Notes: generated by a model not told the origin, from the letters alone. Shown: positions 1 to 6,061, counted from the first letter of the stretch. The stretch is DNA of 13,184 nucleotides from Peptostreptococcaceae bacterium (GCA_016650135.1 JAENWH010000023.1:1-13184), one strand, 5' to 3'. A program made the numbers and translations.

Positions 1-1510
1 GAATAACATGAGAACCTGGAATATCTTTTGTATGAAACCAGATATCCTTGGGAGAGGCTGTTTTGAAGGTTAAAATATCATTATCAACGTTGTTCCTGCC
101 GACTAAAACTCTAAACCCATCCTTAGTTGTAAAAGTATAAGACCCTAATTTTGATTTAGATGGTTTGGCTGTTGTTTTTCTTTTCCTCAAATATCCGGAA
201 GCGACCAGCTCTGTTCTAATGGCTTCAATCTCCTCTAAGGAGGAAGCCCCCTCAAGAAAGCTTGCTACAGACTCAACATATTCAATATCTAAAGCGACCT
301 CTTCTAACTGAAGAGTTTTTTCTTTTACTGCAGTTTTTGATTTCCCATACTTTTTAAAATATAATTGGGCATTCTTTGAAGGGGAAAGCCTTTTATCCAG
401 AGGAATTGTAATCTCTGTATTGTCATAATAATTATTGGCCCTGGTTTGGCTTTCACCTGGTTTAATCTGATGAAGACTTGCTGTAAGAAGTTCCCCAAAA
501 AGTCTGTAATTCTCTGAGTCCTCTGCATGAAGAAGATCTTCGGACAACCTTTGTTTTTTCAAATAAAGTTTATTCAAGTTATTATTGATGGCCTTTTCTA
601 AATCCACACTTTTTTGTTTGATTATATTGGATGAGTTTTTGTTGGCAAAATAAAATTCCATCGCTTCACTTAACGTGTCAAAATAAACAGATTCATTAAA
701 GCTTTCCAAAGCGGATAATTTCATTATATGAAAATCCACCGGAATTTTGGATTCACCCAGATATACGACCGGATCTATTTCATTACGCTCAAGTTTATTG
801 ATTATTTCTGCGACTTCTTCATAAATACCAATATGAAGATTTGCCAAAGCATATCCTTTTTCCAAGGCTACATCCAAAAGGTTATTGGCAACGGCAGGAC
901 TTATCCCTTGTAATGAGGATAAAAGGGCTTTTGGAATCATACTTATATCGGTGTCAAGAATCGTTTCGAGTTTTTCAGGTGTTAATTCTTTCAGGGTCAG
1001 CTTACCCTGATCAGGAGGATATTTATAGATTTTCCCAGGCAGAAGCTGTCGATATCTGTTTACATCGATTGATATCCTTTTGATGCTGTCGATAATTTTC
1101 TTTGTTTCTGTATCAATCAAAGTGATATTGCTATGTTTGCCCATAATTTCAATAATCAGCTTTTTATTAACGGAAAAGCCAAGTTCATTATAGGTTTCAA
1201 TAGAAAATTCTATAATCCTTTCTGAATCCTTTTGAATGATTTCTGAGATTCTTCCTGCTTGAATATGTTTTCTTAAAAGCATACAAAAGGAAAGTGGCGT
1301 AGCCGGATTTACAGGGTTTACTTTTATAAAATGAACTCTTGCATGACTACTGTTGCAGGATGCATATAATTTGAAATTACCTGTTTTTGAATGTATGTTA
1401 ATAACAAGTGCATCCGCCTCCGGCTGATAAACTTTTTCGATTTTCCCACCTAAAATATTTTTATTCATTTCTGATACGATTGCACTGGTAATTATTCCAT
1501 CAAAACTCAT
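1..1510 (-). CDS. rqcH: RqcH / NFACT family ribosome quality control factor (partial, C-terminus beyond window)
   Basis: 503 codons are visible, reading from an ATG at 1510-1508 down to base 1 without a stop. The protein opens MSFDGIITSAIVSEMN, typical of the FbpA/Rqc2/NFACT family (B. subtilis YloA/RqcH). The NFACT-N domain spans about residues 1-180 and includes FCMLLRKHI (75-83) and EIMGKHSNI (121-129). A helix-hairpin-helix lies near 190-212, a long charged coiled-coil region about 280-430, and NFACT-R begins around 450 with VGRNN and ends at WFHTKDIPGSHVI. Roughly 70-90 residues are probably missing. In the family, this protein binds 60S/50S-type subunits carrying stalled peptidyl-tRNA and recruits tRNA-Ala to add C-terminal alanine tails. 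Position 97, Asp in the B. subtilis protein, is Glu here (SERI, 96-99), while Arg98 is kept. An SD (GAAGGA on the minus strand, 1526-1521) sits 10 bases upstream. It is transcribed divergently from yicC. Older annotations call this family fibronectin-binding protein. Confidence 0.95.
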   Translation of the reverse strand, partial: MSFDGIITSAIVSEMNKNILGGKIEKVYQPEADALVINIHSKTGNFKLYASCNSSHARVHFIKVNPVNPATPLSFCMLLRKHIQAGRISEIIQKDSERIIEFSIETYNELGFSVNKKLIIEIMGKHSNITLIDTETKKIIDSIKRISIDVNRYRQLLPGKIYKYPPDQGKLTLKELTPEKLETILDTDISMIPKALLSSLQGISPAVANNLLDVALEKGYALANLHIGIYEEVAEIINKLERNEIDPVVYLGESKIPVDFHIMKLSALESFNESVYFDTLSEAMEFYFANKNSSNIIKQKSVDLEKAINNNLNKLYLKKQRLSEDLLHAEDSENYRLFGELLTASLHQIKPGESQTRANNYYDNTEITIPLDKRLSPSKNAQLYFKKYGKSKTAVKEKTLQLEEVALDIEYVESVASFLEGASSLEEIEAIRTELVASGYLRKRKTTAKPSKSKLGSYTFTTKDGFRVLVGRNNVDNDILTFKTASPKDIWFHTKDIPGSHVI

Positions 1511-1533
1511 ATTAATTCTATCCTTCTTCACTC

Positions 1534-1562
1534 TTTCCAAGTGACTGATTATAATGTATAAT
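1534..1562 (+). promoter_or_regulatory. Candidate sigma-A promoter of the yicC-gmk-rpoZ series
   Basis: TTTCCA (1534-1539), a 17-base spacer, then TATAAT (1557-1562). A second TATAAT lies at 1550-1555. The predicted start is near 1569, about 35 bases before the yicC ATG. It is back to back with the rqcH promoter. Confidence 0.5.
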
Positions 1563-1576
1563 TAATATATTATCAT
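1548..1576 (-). promoter_or_regulatory. Candidate sigma-A promoter of rqcH
   Basis: On the minus strand, ATGATA (1576-1571) and a perfect TATAAT (1553-1548) are separated by 17 bases. Transcription would start near 1541, giving a leader of about 30 bases. The -10 overlaps the TATAAT-rich segment used by the opposite yicC promoter. The -35 is only 4/6, and the segment is AT-rich, so chance matches are possible. Confidence 0.4.
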
Positions 1577-1604
1577 AAAAATCTAAGTTTGAGGAGAAAA
1601 AAAG

Positions 1605-2489
1605 ATGATAAAAAGTATGACAGGCTTCGGAAGAGGCGAATACACAGATGGGAAAAGAAACATAATAGTTGAAATCAGAGCAGTAAATCATCGTTACAGT
1701 GACATAACGATTAAAATGCCACGGCGATATTCGTTTGCTGAAGATAAAATAAAGAATACGGTAAAAGATATTGCTCGCAGAGGGAAAATTGAAGTATCTG
1801 TTATGGTGGAAAATATTACAGAAGACGATACCAGGATTAAACTGAACACGATGGTTGCGCGTCAGTATTATGACAACTTAAATGAGCTTAAAAAAGAATT
1901 TGATCTTACAGGCGAAGTAACTTTGCAACTTCTATCAGGGCTTCCTGACGTGATGAAGGCGATTCCAGATGTGGAGGATGAGGAAGAAATTTCGAAATGC
2001 CTTGAACTTTCAGCAAAACTGGCGACTGAAAAACTGGATGAAATGAGAATTGTGGAAGGCTCGAAACTGGCAGAAGATTTAATAAGAAGAGGCGAAACCA
2101 TTCGGGGGTTATTGACGGTAATTGAAAAAAGATCCCCAAAAGTAGTGGAAGTATATGCAGAAAAACTAAAAAACAGGATTAAGGAATTAATTGGCAATAA
2201 TGCCGCTGTACCTGAAGATCGAATTCTTTTAGAGGCAGCAGTATTTGCTGATAAGTGCAGTATTACTGAAGAGCTTGTCAGACTTGACAGCCATATCATT
2301 CAACTTGAAACAATTATTACAAACAGCAATCAGCCTGACGGGAAGAAACTGGACTTTTTAATCCAGGAAATGAACAGAGAAGCAAACACGATCGGTTCTA
2401 AAGCAAACGATATTGAAATCACAAATGTTATGCTGGAAATAAAAAGTGAAATTGAAAAAATCAGGGAACAGGTTCAAAATATTGAATAG
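1605..2489 (+). CDS. yicC: YicC/YloC family endoribonuclease
   Basis: 294 residues, the usual length for the family. It begins MIKSMTGFGRGE and has the conserved VEIRAVNHRYSDI (about 22-34) of the YicC N-terminal domain. The C-terminal domain (formerly DUF1732, about 210-294) has RLDSHIIQLE, KKLDFLIQEMNRE, NTIGSKAND and KSEIEKIREQVQNIE. E. coli YicC has been described as an endoribonuclease acting on small-RNA and mRNA substrates; the role in clostridia is less clear. An SD (GAGGAG, 1591-1596) lies 8 bases before the ATG. Downstream is gmk, as in B. subtilis, but the small remA gene that often sits between them is absent: the gap is only 81 bases and holds a promoter. Long antisense frames inside the gene are shadows. 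Confidence 0.93.
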   Translation: MIKSMTGFGRGEYTDGKRNIIVEIRAVNHRYSDITIKMPRRYSFAEDKIKNTVKDIARRGKIEVSVMVENITEDDTRIKLNTMVARQYYDNLNELKKEFDLTGEVTLQLLSGLPDVMKAIPDVEDEEEISKCLELSAKLATEKLDEMRIVEGSKLAEDLIRRGETIRGLLTVIEKRSPKVVEVYAEKLKNRIKELIGNNAAVPEDRILLEAAVFADKCSITEELVRLDSHIIQLETIITNSNQPDGKKLDFLIQEMNREANTIGSKANDIEITNVMLEIKSEIEKIREQVQNIE

Positions 2490-2504
2490 CTTCATATATA
2501 TAAG

Positions 2505-2533
2505 TTGAACAAGAGTAGCAGACGTGGTACAAT
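2505..2533 (+). promoter_or_regulatory. Promoter upstream of gmk
   Basis: TTGAAC (2505-2510), a 17-base spacer, then TACAAT (2528-2533), with TGG immediately before the -10, an extended -10 TGN element. The start would be near 2540, leaving a leader of about 30 bases. It suggests gmk-rpoZ can be expressed independently of yicC. Confidence 0.6.
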
Positions 2534-2570
2534 ATACACTCAATTAAGGGATTAGAAAAGGGGAGGCTCA

Positions 2571-3179
2571 ATGAAAAAAGGTCAGCTATTTATAGTTTCT
2601 GGGCCATCTGGTGCAGGAAAAGGAAGTATTTGTCAGAAACTAGTTAAAGAGTTAGATGTTGAGTTGTCAGTTTCTATGACAACGAGATTGCCTCGACCAG
2701 GAGAAATAGAAGGTGTGAATTATTATTTTGTAACTCGGGATGAATTCATGGAATCTATTAAAAAAGGTGATTTGCTGGAATATGCTGAGGTCTATGGAAA
2801 TTTTTACGGGACCCCAAAGCAGAAAGTTTTAGATAAACTTGCAAACGGAAAAGATGTAGTTTTAGAAATAGACATTCAAGGTGCATTGAAGGTTAGAAAT
2901 GAATATCCGCAGGGAATATATATTTTCATTTTGCCGCCGTCAATGACTGAACTCAGAAAACGTATAACCAGAAGAGGGTCTGATAGCCCTGACTCCATTG
3001 AATTGAGATTAGGGGAGACGTTGACAGAAATATCCTATATTGATCAGTACAATTATTGTGTTGTAAATGAGGATTTAGAAGAGGCAGTTATTAGAGTAAA
3101 AGCCATTATATTAGCTGAACATTCCAGAGTTTCAGAACAAATTTACGGGCTTATTAAAAATTATAAGGAGGAAGTATAA
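2571..3179 (+). CDS. gmk: Guanylate kinase
   Basis: 202 residues; phosphorylates GMP (and dGMP) to GDP with ATP in the cytosol. The Walker A loop GPSGAGKGS is at residues 11-19. The GMP-binding segment SMTTRLPRPGEIEGVNYYF (35-53) carries the conserved Arg39, Arg42 and Tyr51, and the lid-region arginines lie in ELRKRITRRGSDS. The SD GGGGAGG (2560-2566) is 4 bases from the ATG. Its stop codon abuts the rpoZ start, so the two are co-transcribed. In Bacillota Gmk is a known target of (p)ppGpp inhibition; whether that holds here cannot be read from the sequence. Confidence 0.97.
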   Translation: MKKGQLFIVSGPSGAGKGSICQKLVKELDVELSVSMTTRLPRPGEIEGVNYYFVTRDEFMESIKKGDLLEYAEVYGNFYGTPKQKVLDKLANGKDVVLEIDIQGALKVRNEYPQGIYIFILPPSMTELRKRITRRGSDSPDSIELRLGETLTEISYIDQYNYCVVNEDLEEAVIRVKAIILAEHSRVSEQIYGLIKNYKEEV

Positions 3180-3371
3180 ATGTTATACCCATCAGTGAAC
3201 GAAATAAGAAAAAAAGCAGACAGCAGATACACCCTTGTTGTATTGGCGGCAAAGAGAGCAAGAGATATTATTGAGGGAAAGCCTAAGCTTACAACAGCAG
3301 AAACAAACAAACCGGTATCAATTGCAGCTCATGAAATCATGGAAGACCTGATTACTTATAGAAGAGACTAA
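3180..3371 (+). CDS. rpoZ: DNA-directed RNA polymerase omega subunit
   Basis: 63 residues, normal for clostridial omega. MLYPSVNEIRKKADSRYTLV followed by VLAAKRARDI is the RpoZ/Rpb6 core that wraps the beta' C-terminal region, and KPVSIAAHEIMEDLI is the conserved C-terminal part. It starts directly after the gmk TAA with no gap. Its SD AAGGAGG (3165-3171) lies in the last gmk codons, so translation is probably coupled. An intrinsic terminator follows. Confidence 0.93.
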   Translation: MLYPSVNEIRKKADSRYTLVVLAAKRARDIIEGKPKLTTAETNKPVSIAAHEIMEDLITYRRD

Positions 3372-3377
3372 TAATCT

Positions 3378-3411
3378 GGAGCGGTGGCTGATACCTGTCG
3401 CTCCTTTTGTT
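3378..3411 (+). terminator. Intrinsic terminator after rpoZ
   Basis: GGAGCG (3378-3383) pairs with CGCTCC (3399-3404). The stem can extend inward by a few G-U pairs, and TTTTGTT follows. It begins 7 bases after the rpoZ stop. The stem is modest, so termination may be partial. Confidence 0.65.
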
Positions 3412-3427
3412 ATAACAATTATAATTA

Positions 3428-3457
3428 AACGTTTAAAAAAATACAGTAATTGTTTAA
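3428..3457 (+). promoter_or_regulatory. Candidate LytTR-type direct-repeat operator upstream of the LytTR gene
   Basis: AACGTTTAA (3428-3436) and ATTGTTTAA (3449-3457) agree at 7 of 9 positions and are separated by exactly 12 bases, a 21-base period (two helical turns). LytTR domains typically bind two 9-bp direct repeats, roughly (T/A)(A/C)(C/A)GTTN(A/G)(T/G), spaced 12-13 bp. Copy 1 fits 8/9 and copy 2 fits 6/9. A possible -10, TATAAA (3483-3488), lies at a suitable distance with no good -35, as expected of an activated promoter. The first copy is also inside the 12-bp palindrome TTAAACGTTTAA (3425-3436). The assignment is inference. Confidence 0.4.
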
Positions 3458-3469
3458 TCTGCTTGTAAA

Positions 3470-3500
3470 TCCAGATTTTTTTTATAAACTCATATCTGGA
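3470..3500 (+). promoter_or_regulatory. Inverted repeat overlapping the LytTR gene SD
   Basis: TCCAGAT (3470-3476) is perfectly complementary to ATCTGGA (3494-3500), with a 17-base AT-rich loop. The 3' arm includes the first bases of the SD (GGAGGTG, 3498-3504). In a transcript starting upstream, the hairpin would partly hide the ribosome site. A transcript starting at the nearby -10 (3483-3488) would lack the 5' arm and be free. Confidence 0.35.
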
Positions 3501-3509
3501 GGTGACAAA

Positions 3510-3836
3510 ATGGATAGATTTATTCCTGTAATTAAACCCAAATCAAGCATGAAGGTCGATGTAGATGATGTATTATATATCGAACAGAATCTCAGGAAAA
3601 CAAAAATAATTACTGAGAAAGAAACCCACGAAATATATTCCAAGATCGATGACTATCTGGGTTATCTGGGAAGTAATTTCCTGAAATGCCACAGAAGTTT
3701 ATATGTGAATATGGATAAGATTATTTTAATGAAAGAACAAAGTATCGTTTTTAAAAATGGGGAGAGCCTATATTTAAGCCGAGATAAATTTACTGCGGCA
3801 AGGCAGCATTTTTCACGTTATATTATGTGCAATTAG
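3510..3836 (+). CDS. Stand-alone LytTR DNA-binding domain protein
   Basis: 108 residues consisting almost entirely of one LytTR domain. VDDVLYIEQNLRKTKIITEK (19-38) is the first strand pair, EIYSKIDDYLGYLG the central helix, FLKCHRSLYVNMDKI the hallmark F-x-x-x-H-R-S-x-x-V-N segment, and ESLYLSRDKF the C-terminal strand. There is no receiver domain, membrane segment or sensor, so it is an orphan regulator rather than a two-component response regulator. I chose the ATG at 3510 because GGAGGTGA lies 5-12 bases upstream. An in-frame TTG at 3450 would add 20 residues without an SD and would overlap the candidate operator. It sits alone between the rpoZ terminator and the rpsB promoter. Target genes are unknown; autoregulation is likely if the upstream repeats are real. 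Confidence 0.85.
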   Translation: MDRFIPVIKPKSSMKVDVDDVLYIEQNLRKTKIITEKETHEIYSKIDDYLGYLGSNFLKCHRSLYVNMDKIILMKEQSIVFKNGESLYLSRDKFTAARQHFSRYIMCN

Positions 3837-3862
3837 AAACTGCTGTTATATATATATTTTCC

Positions 3863-3891
3863 TTGCAATTTTTGTTAATTTGTAGTACAAT
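3863..3891 (+). promoter_or_regulatory. Promoter of rpsB-tsf
   Basis: TTGCAA (3863-3868), a 17-base spacer, then TACAAT (3886-3891). It is preceded by an AT-rich run (3846-3860, alternating TA and T4) that could serve as an UP element. The start would be near 3898, giving a leader of about 120 bases. Confidence 0.65.
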
Positions 3892-3898
3892 TTTTGTT

Positions 3899-4018
3899 GG
3901 TCTATCAATATATTTAGGCCAGTAAATATTTGTCACACTTAGTCACTTGGAGGTTGGTGCCTTGCGAGGTTGCTTTTAAGGAAAATTAGGTGGAAGTTAA
4001 AAACCAGGAGGATAAAAA
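3899..4018 (+). other. rpsB 5' leader with promoter-proximal hairpin
   Basis: The leader is about 120 bases. GGTCTA (3899-3904) can pair with TAGGCC (3915-3920) right at the predicted 5' end. CCTT (3960-3963) can pair with AAGG (3978-3981), and GAGGTTG occurs twice (3950s and 3965-3971). No known riboswitch or T-box is recognisable. Leaders of ribosomal protein operons are often binding sites for the encoded protein, so autogenous control by S2 is possible but not shown. Confidence 0.35.
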
Positions 4019-4891
4019 ATGTCAGTAATTTCAATGAAACAGTTACTAGAAGCCGGTGTACATTTCGGACACCAAACCAGAAGATGGAACCCAAAAATGG
4101 CTCCTTACATCTTCACAGAAAGAAATGGAATCTACATTATTGATTTGCAGAAGACAGTAAAAAAGATTGATGAAGCATATGATTTCATGAGACAAATCGG
4201 AGAGACAGGGAAACCGGTACTTTTCGTAGGGACAAAGAAACAGGCGCAAACAGCAATCGAAGATGAAGCGAAGAGATGCGGAATGTTCTTTGTAAATCAA
4301 AGATGGTTGGGCGGAATGCTTACAAACCACAAAACAATTTCCGGAAGAATTAAAAGATTATATGATATTAATGCAATGGAAACAGATGGAACCTTTGAGA
4401 AACTTGGAAAGAAAGAAGTCCTGAAGCTTAGACTTGAATTGATAAGACTGGAAAAGTTTCTGGGCGGTATCAAGGATATGAAGGGAATGCCGGGTGTATT
4501 GTTTATAGTTGATCCTAAAAAGGAAAGAATTGCTGTTAAAGAAGCTAGAATACTTGGAATTCCAATTATTGGAATTGTAGATACAAATTGTGATCCTGAT
4601 GATGTTGACTATATCATTCCAGCAAATGATGATGCAATCAGAGCAGTAAAACTAATTGCAGGAAAAATGGCAGATGCTATTATTGAAGCAAATCAAGGCG
4701 AAAGCTACGATGAAGGCCCAGCTACATCAGATGAAGTTGAACCTGAAGTAAAAGCAGCAACAGCAGTTGAACCTGAAGTAAAAGTGGAAGAATTTGAAGC
4801 TGAAGTAAAAGTTAAAGAAGCAGTGGTTGCTGAAGAAGCAGTAGCTGTTGAAGAAGCGGCAGTTGAAACTGAAGAAGCAGAAGCAAAATAG
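4019..4891 (+). CDS. rpsB: 30S ribosomal protein S2 with long acidic C-terminal tail
   Basis: 290 residues. The S2 core is intact: [20 protein letters not shown] (6-25), [17 protein letters not shown] (30-46), RWLGGMLTN (95-103), and [19 protein letters not shown] followed by [20 protein letters not shown] (165-204). The core ends near residue 226. Residues 227-290 form an extra tail rich in Glu, Val and Ala, with VEPEVK twice at a 10-residue period and several AEEA/VEEA blocks. Common bacterial S2 proteins are about 230-260 residues, so the tail is long. The SD AGGAGG (4006-4011) is 7 bases from the ATG. S2 binds late to the 30S head/platform junction near the mRNA exit. The gene is the first of an rpsB-tsf unit under its own promoter, separated from tsf by paired hairpins. 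Confidence 0.97.
   Translation: MSVISMKQLLEAGVHFGHQTRRWNPKMAPYIFTERNGIYIIDLQKTVKKIDEAYDFMRQIGETGKPVLFVGTKKQAQTAIEDEAKRCGMFFVNQRWLGGMLTNHKTISGRIKRLYDINAMETDGTFEKLGKKEVLKLRLELIRLEKFLGGIKDMKGMPGVLFIVDPKKERIAVKEARILGIPIIGIVDTNCDPDDVDYIIPANDDAIRAVKLIAGKMADAIIEANQGESYDEGPATSDEVEPEVKAATAVEPEVKVEEFEAEVKVKEAVVAEEAVAVEEAAVETEEAEAK
4736..4784 (+). repeat. Direct repeat encoding the S2 tail
   Basis: A 19-base unit, GTTGAACCTGAAGTAAAAG, occurs at 4736-4754 and again at 4766-4784, a 30-base (10-codon) offset. A partial third copy (GCTGAAGTAAAAGTT) begins near 4799. The in-frame period suggests the tail grew by duplication. Confidence 0.8.
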
Positions 4892-4900
4892 AAAATTGAG

Positions 4901-4976
4901 TCGAGCCCTGGCGGGGACGCCGGGCTCGAATTAGTAAAAGGTGTCGAGCGCAGGCGAGCACGCCAGGCTCGAATTA
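4901..4976. repeat. Tandem pair of related GC-rich hairpins between rpsB and tsf
   Basis: Unit 1 (4901-4933) and unit 2 (4944-4976) are 33 bases each and match at 28 positions, with a period of 43. Unit 1 folds into a 12-bp stem: TCGAGCCC pairs with GGGCTCGA, one T is bulged, and GGCG pairs with CGCC around a GGGA (GNRA-type) loop. Unit 2 keeps the outer TCGAGC/GCTCGA and inner GGCG/CGCC pairs but has a bulge, an A-A mismatch and an AGCA loop. Each is followed by AATTA rather than a U-run, so neither is a standard intrinsic terminator. The roughly 80% GC of each stem contrasts sharply with the AT-rich surroundings. They may be REP/MITE-like repeats, RNA-processing or 3'-stabilising structures, or partial attenuators setting the rpsB:tsf ratio. 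Confidence 0.85.
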
Positions 4977-4995
4977 TATTGTGGGAGGGAATAAT

Positions 4996-5913
4996 ATGGC
5001 TGTTACAGCATTAATGGTTAAAGAATTGCGTGAGAGAACTGGCGCAGGAATGATGGATTGTAAAAATGTATTAGAAGAAACAGATGGCGATATAGAAAGA
5101 GGAATTGAACTTCTCAGAGAAAAGGGTCTTGCAAAGGCTGCAAAAAAAGCAGGTAGAGTGGCATCAGAAGGGCTTGTAAGAATTTCATTTTCACCGGATG
5201 GTAAAAAGACAGCAATGGCAGAAGTAAACTCAGAAACTGATTTTGTCGCAAAAAATGCTGATTTTATTGGATTCGTTGAACATGTTGCGGCAATGACACT
5301 GGAAGCTGAAGACGAGAATGTTGAAAATTTCATGACGCTTCAATTTAAGAATGAAGGAACTGTTCAAGAAGTATTAAGTCATAAAATTTCAACTATTGGG
5401 GAAAACCTTCATGTGAGAAGATTGTATAAAGCAAATACTCCTGGATGTGTATATGTTGGCTACATCCATGGTAATGGTAAAATTGGTGTGATTATCGGGC
5501 TTAAAACAGAGGCTTCAGTTGAAGAAGTTACTGTTGTAGGCAAGGATGTTGCGATGCAGGTCGCTTCAATGAATCCTAAATTTATCGATGAAACTTCAAT
5601 TGATCCAGAGTACCTTGAAAGTGAAAAGAAAATTCTTATTCAGCAGGCCCTCAATGAAGGCAAACCAGCAAACATAGTAGAGAAGATGGTTACTGGAAGA
5701 TTGAAGAAGGAATTAAAAGAAACTTGTCTGGTTGAGCAAAAATTCGTGAAGAATAGCGACATGTCTGTTGAAGAATATGTTGAAAGTGTTGCGAAGGAAA
5801 TTGGCAAACCGATTCAGGTAGTAGAAATGGTACGTTTTGAAGTTGGAGAAGGCGTCGAAAAGAAGGAAGAAAATTTTGCAGAAGAAGTTGCAAAACAGAT
5901 GTCGGCAGTTTAG
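4996..5913 (+). CDS. tsf: Translation elongation factor Ts
   Basis: 305 residues. EF-Ts exchanges GDP for GTP on EF-Tu. The N-terminal UBA-like domain has VKELRERTGAGMMDCKNVLEET (8-29) followed by DGDIERGIELLREKGLAKAAKKAGR. The core has the diagnostic AEVNSETDFVAKN (about 74-86), and the dimerisation and C-terminal parts are complete through EEVAKQMSAV. I chose the ATG at 4996 because GGAGGGA (4984-4990) is correctly placed; an in-frame GTG at 4981 lies within the SD region itself and would add MGGNN. It is separated from rpsB by the twin hairpins with no obvious promoter, so it is probably read from the rpsB promoter. A strong terminator follows. Confidence 0.97.
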   Translation: MAVTALMVKELRERTGAGMMDCKNVLEETDGDIERGIELLREKGLAKAAKKAGRVASEGLVRISFSPDGKKTAMAEVNSETDFVAKNADFIGFVEHVAAMTLEAEDENVENFMTLQFKNEGTVQEVLSHKISTIGENLHVRRLYKANTPGCVYVGYIHGNGKIGVIIGLKTEASVEEVTVVGKDVAMQVASMNPKFIDETSIDPEYLESEKKILIQQALNEGKPANIVEKMVTGRLKKELKETCLVEQKFVKNSDMSVEEYVESVAKEIGKPIQVVEMVRFEVGEGVEKKEENFAEEVAKQMSAV

Positions 5914-5967
5914 CATGTAAACGTTGAAATTTAAACGAAAGATTGACTTAAAAGAATCAAGAAAAAC

Positions 5968-5989
5968 GTTAAGTAAATGTTAAGTAAAT
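5968..5989 (+). repeat. Perfect 11-bp tandem repeat downstream of tsf
   Basis: GTTAAGTAAAT occurs twice with no spacer (5968-5978, 5979-5989), one helical turn apart and just before the tsf terminator. With the upstream base context it reads AACGTTAAG then AATGTTAAG. The first fits the LytTR half-site pattern fully, but the spacing is 11 rather than 21. Function unknown. Confidence 0.6.
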
Positions 5990-5997
5990 AATGATAT

Positions 5998-6041
5998 AGC
6001 ACTCGAAAATGTTGGAATTTCAGCATTGCGAGTGCTGTTTT
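5998..6041 (+). terminator. Intrinsic terminator of rpsB-tsf
   Basis: AGCACTCG (5998-6005) pairs perfectly with CGAGTGCT (6029-6036). An inner AATG/CATT pairing is possible, and GTTTT follows (6037-6041). This is the clearest terminator in the left half of the window. Confidence 0.85.
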
Positions 6042-6061
6042 AAAGGCACAATTACCTGGTC

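Noticed and set aside
728..1083. Two plus-strand frames inside the rqcH region
   Set aside because: The minus strand reads continuously as NFACT protein through this region; the plus frames show no family resemblance.
1868..2299. 143-codon antisense frame within yicC
   Set aside because: It has no SD, gives a Ser-rich low-complexity translation and lies wholly within a conserved gene.
3450..3509. Longer LytTR protein starting at the TTG at 3450
   Set aside because: No SD precedes it, while a strong GGAGGTGA precedes the ATG at 3510; the added 20 residues do not belong to the domain.
4901..4933. Ordinary intrinsic terminator between rpsB and tsf
   Set aside because: A strong stem but followed by AATTAGTAAAAG, with no U-run.
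4901..4976. Short CRISPR-like array
   Set aside because: Only two imperfect palindromic units with a 10-base gap, no cas genes; better explained as paired hairpins.
4981..4995. GTG start for tsf at 4981
   Set aside because: The GTG is part of the SD region of the ATG at 4996, which gives the standard EF-Ts N-terminus.
4974..5333. Antisense frame over the start of tsf
   Set aside because: It is the complement of Glu/Lys/Ala-rich EF-Ts coding sequence and has no independent support.
5968..5989. PhoP-box type site
   Set aside because: The 11-bp step fits but TTAAGT differs from the TTAACA-like core and no suitable downstream promoter is seen.
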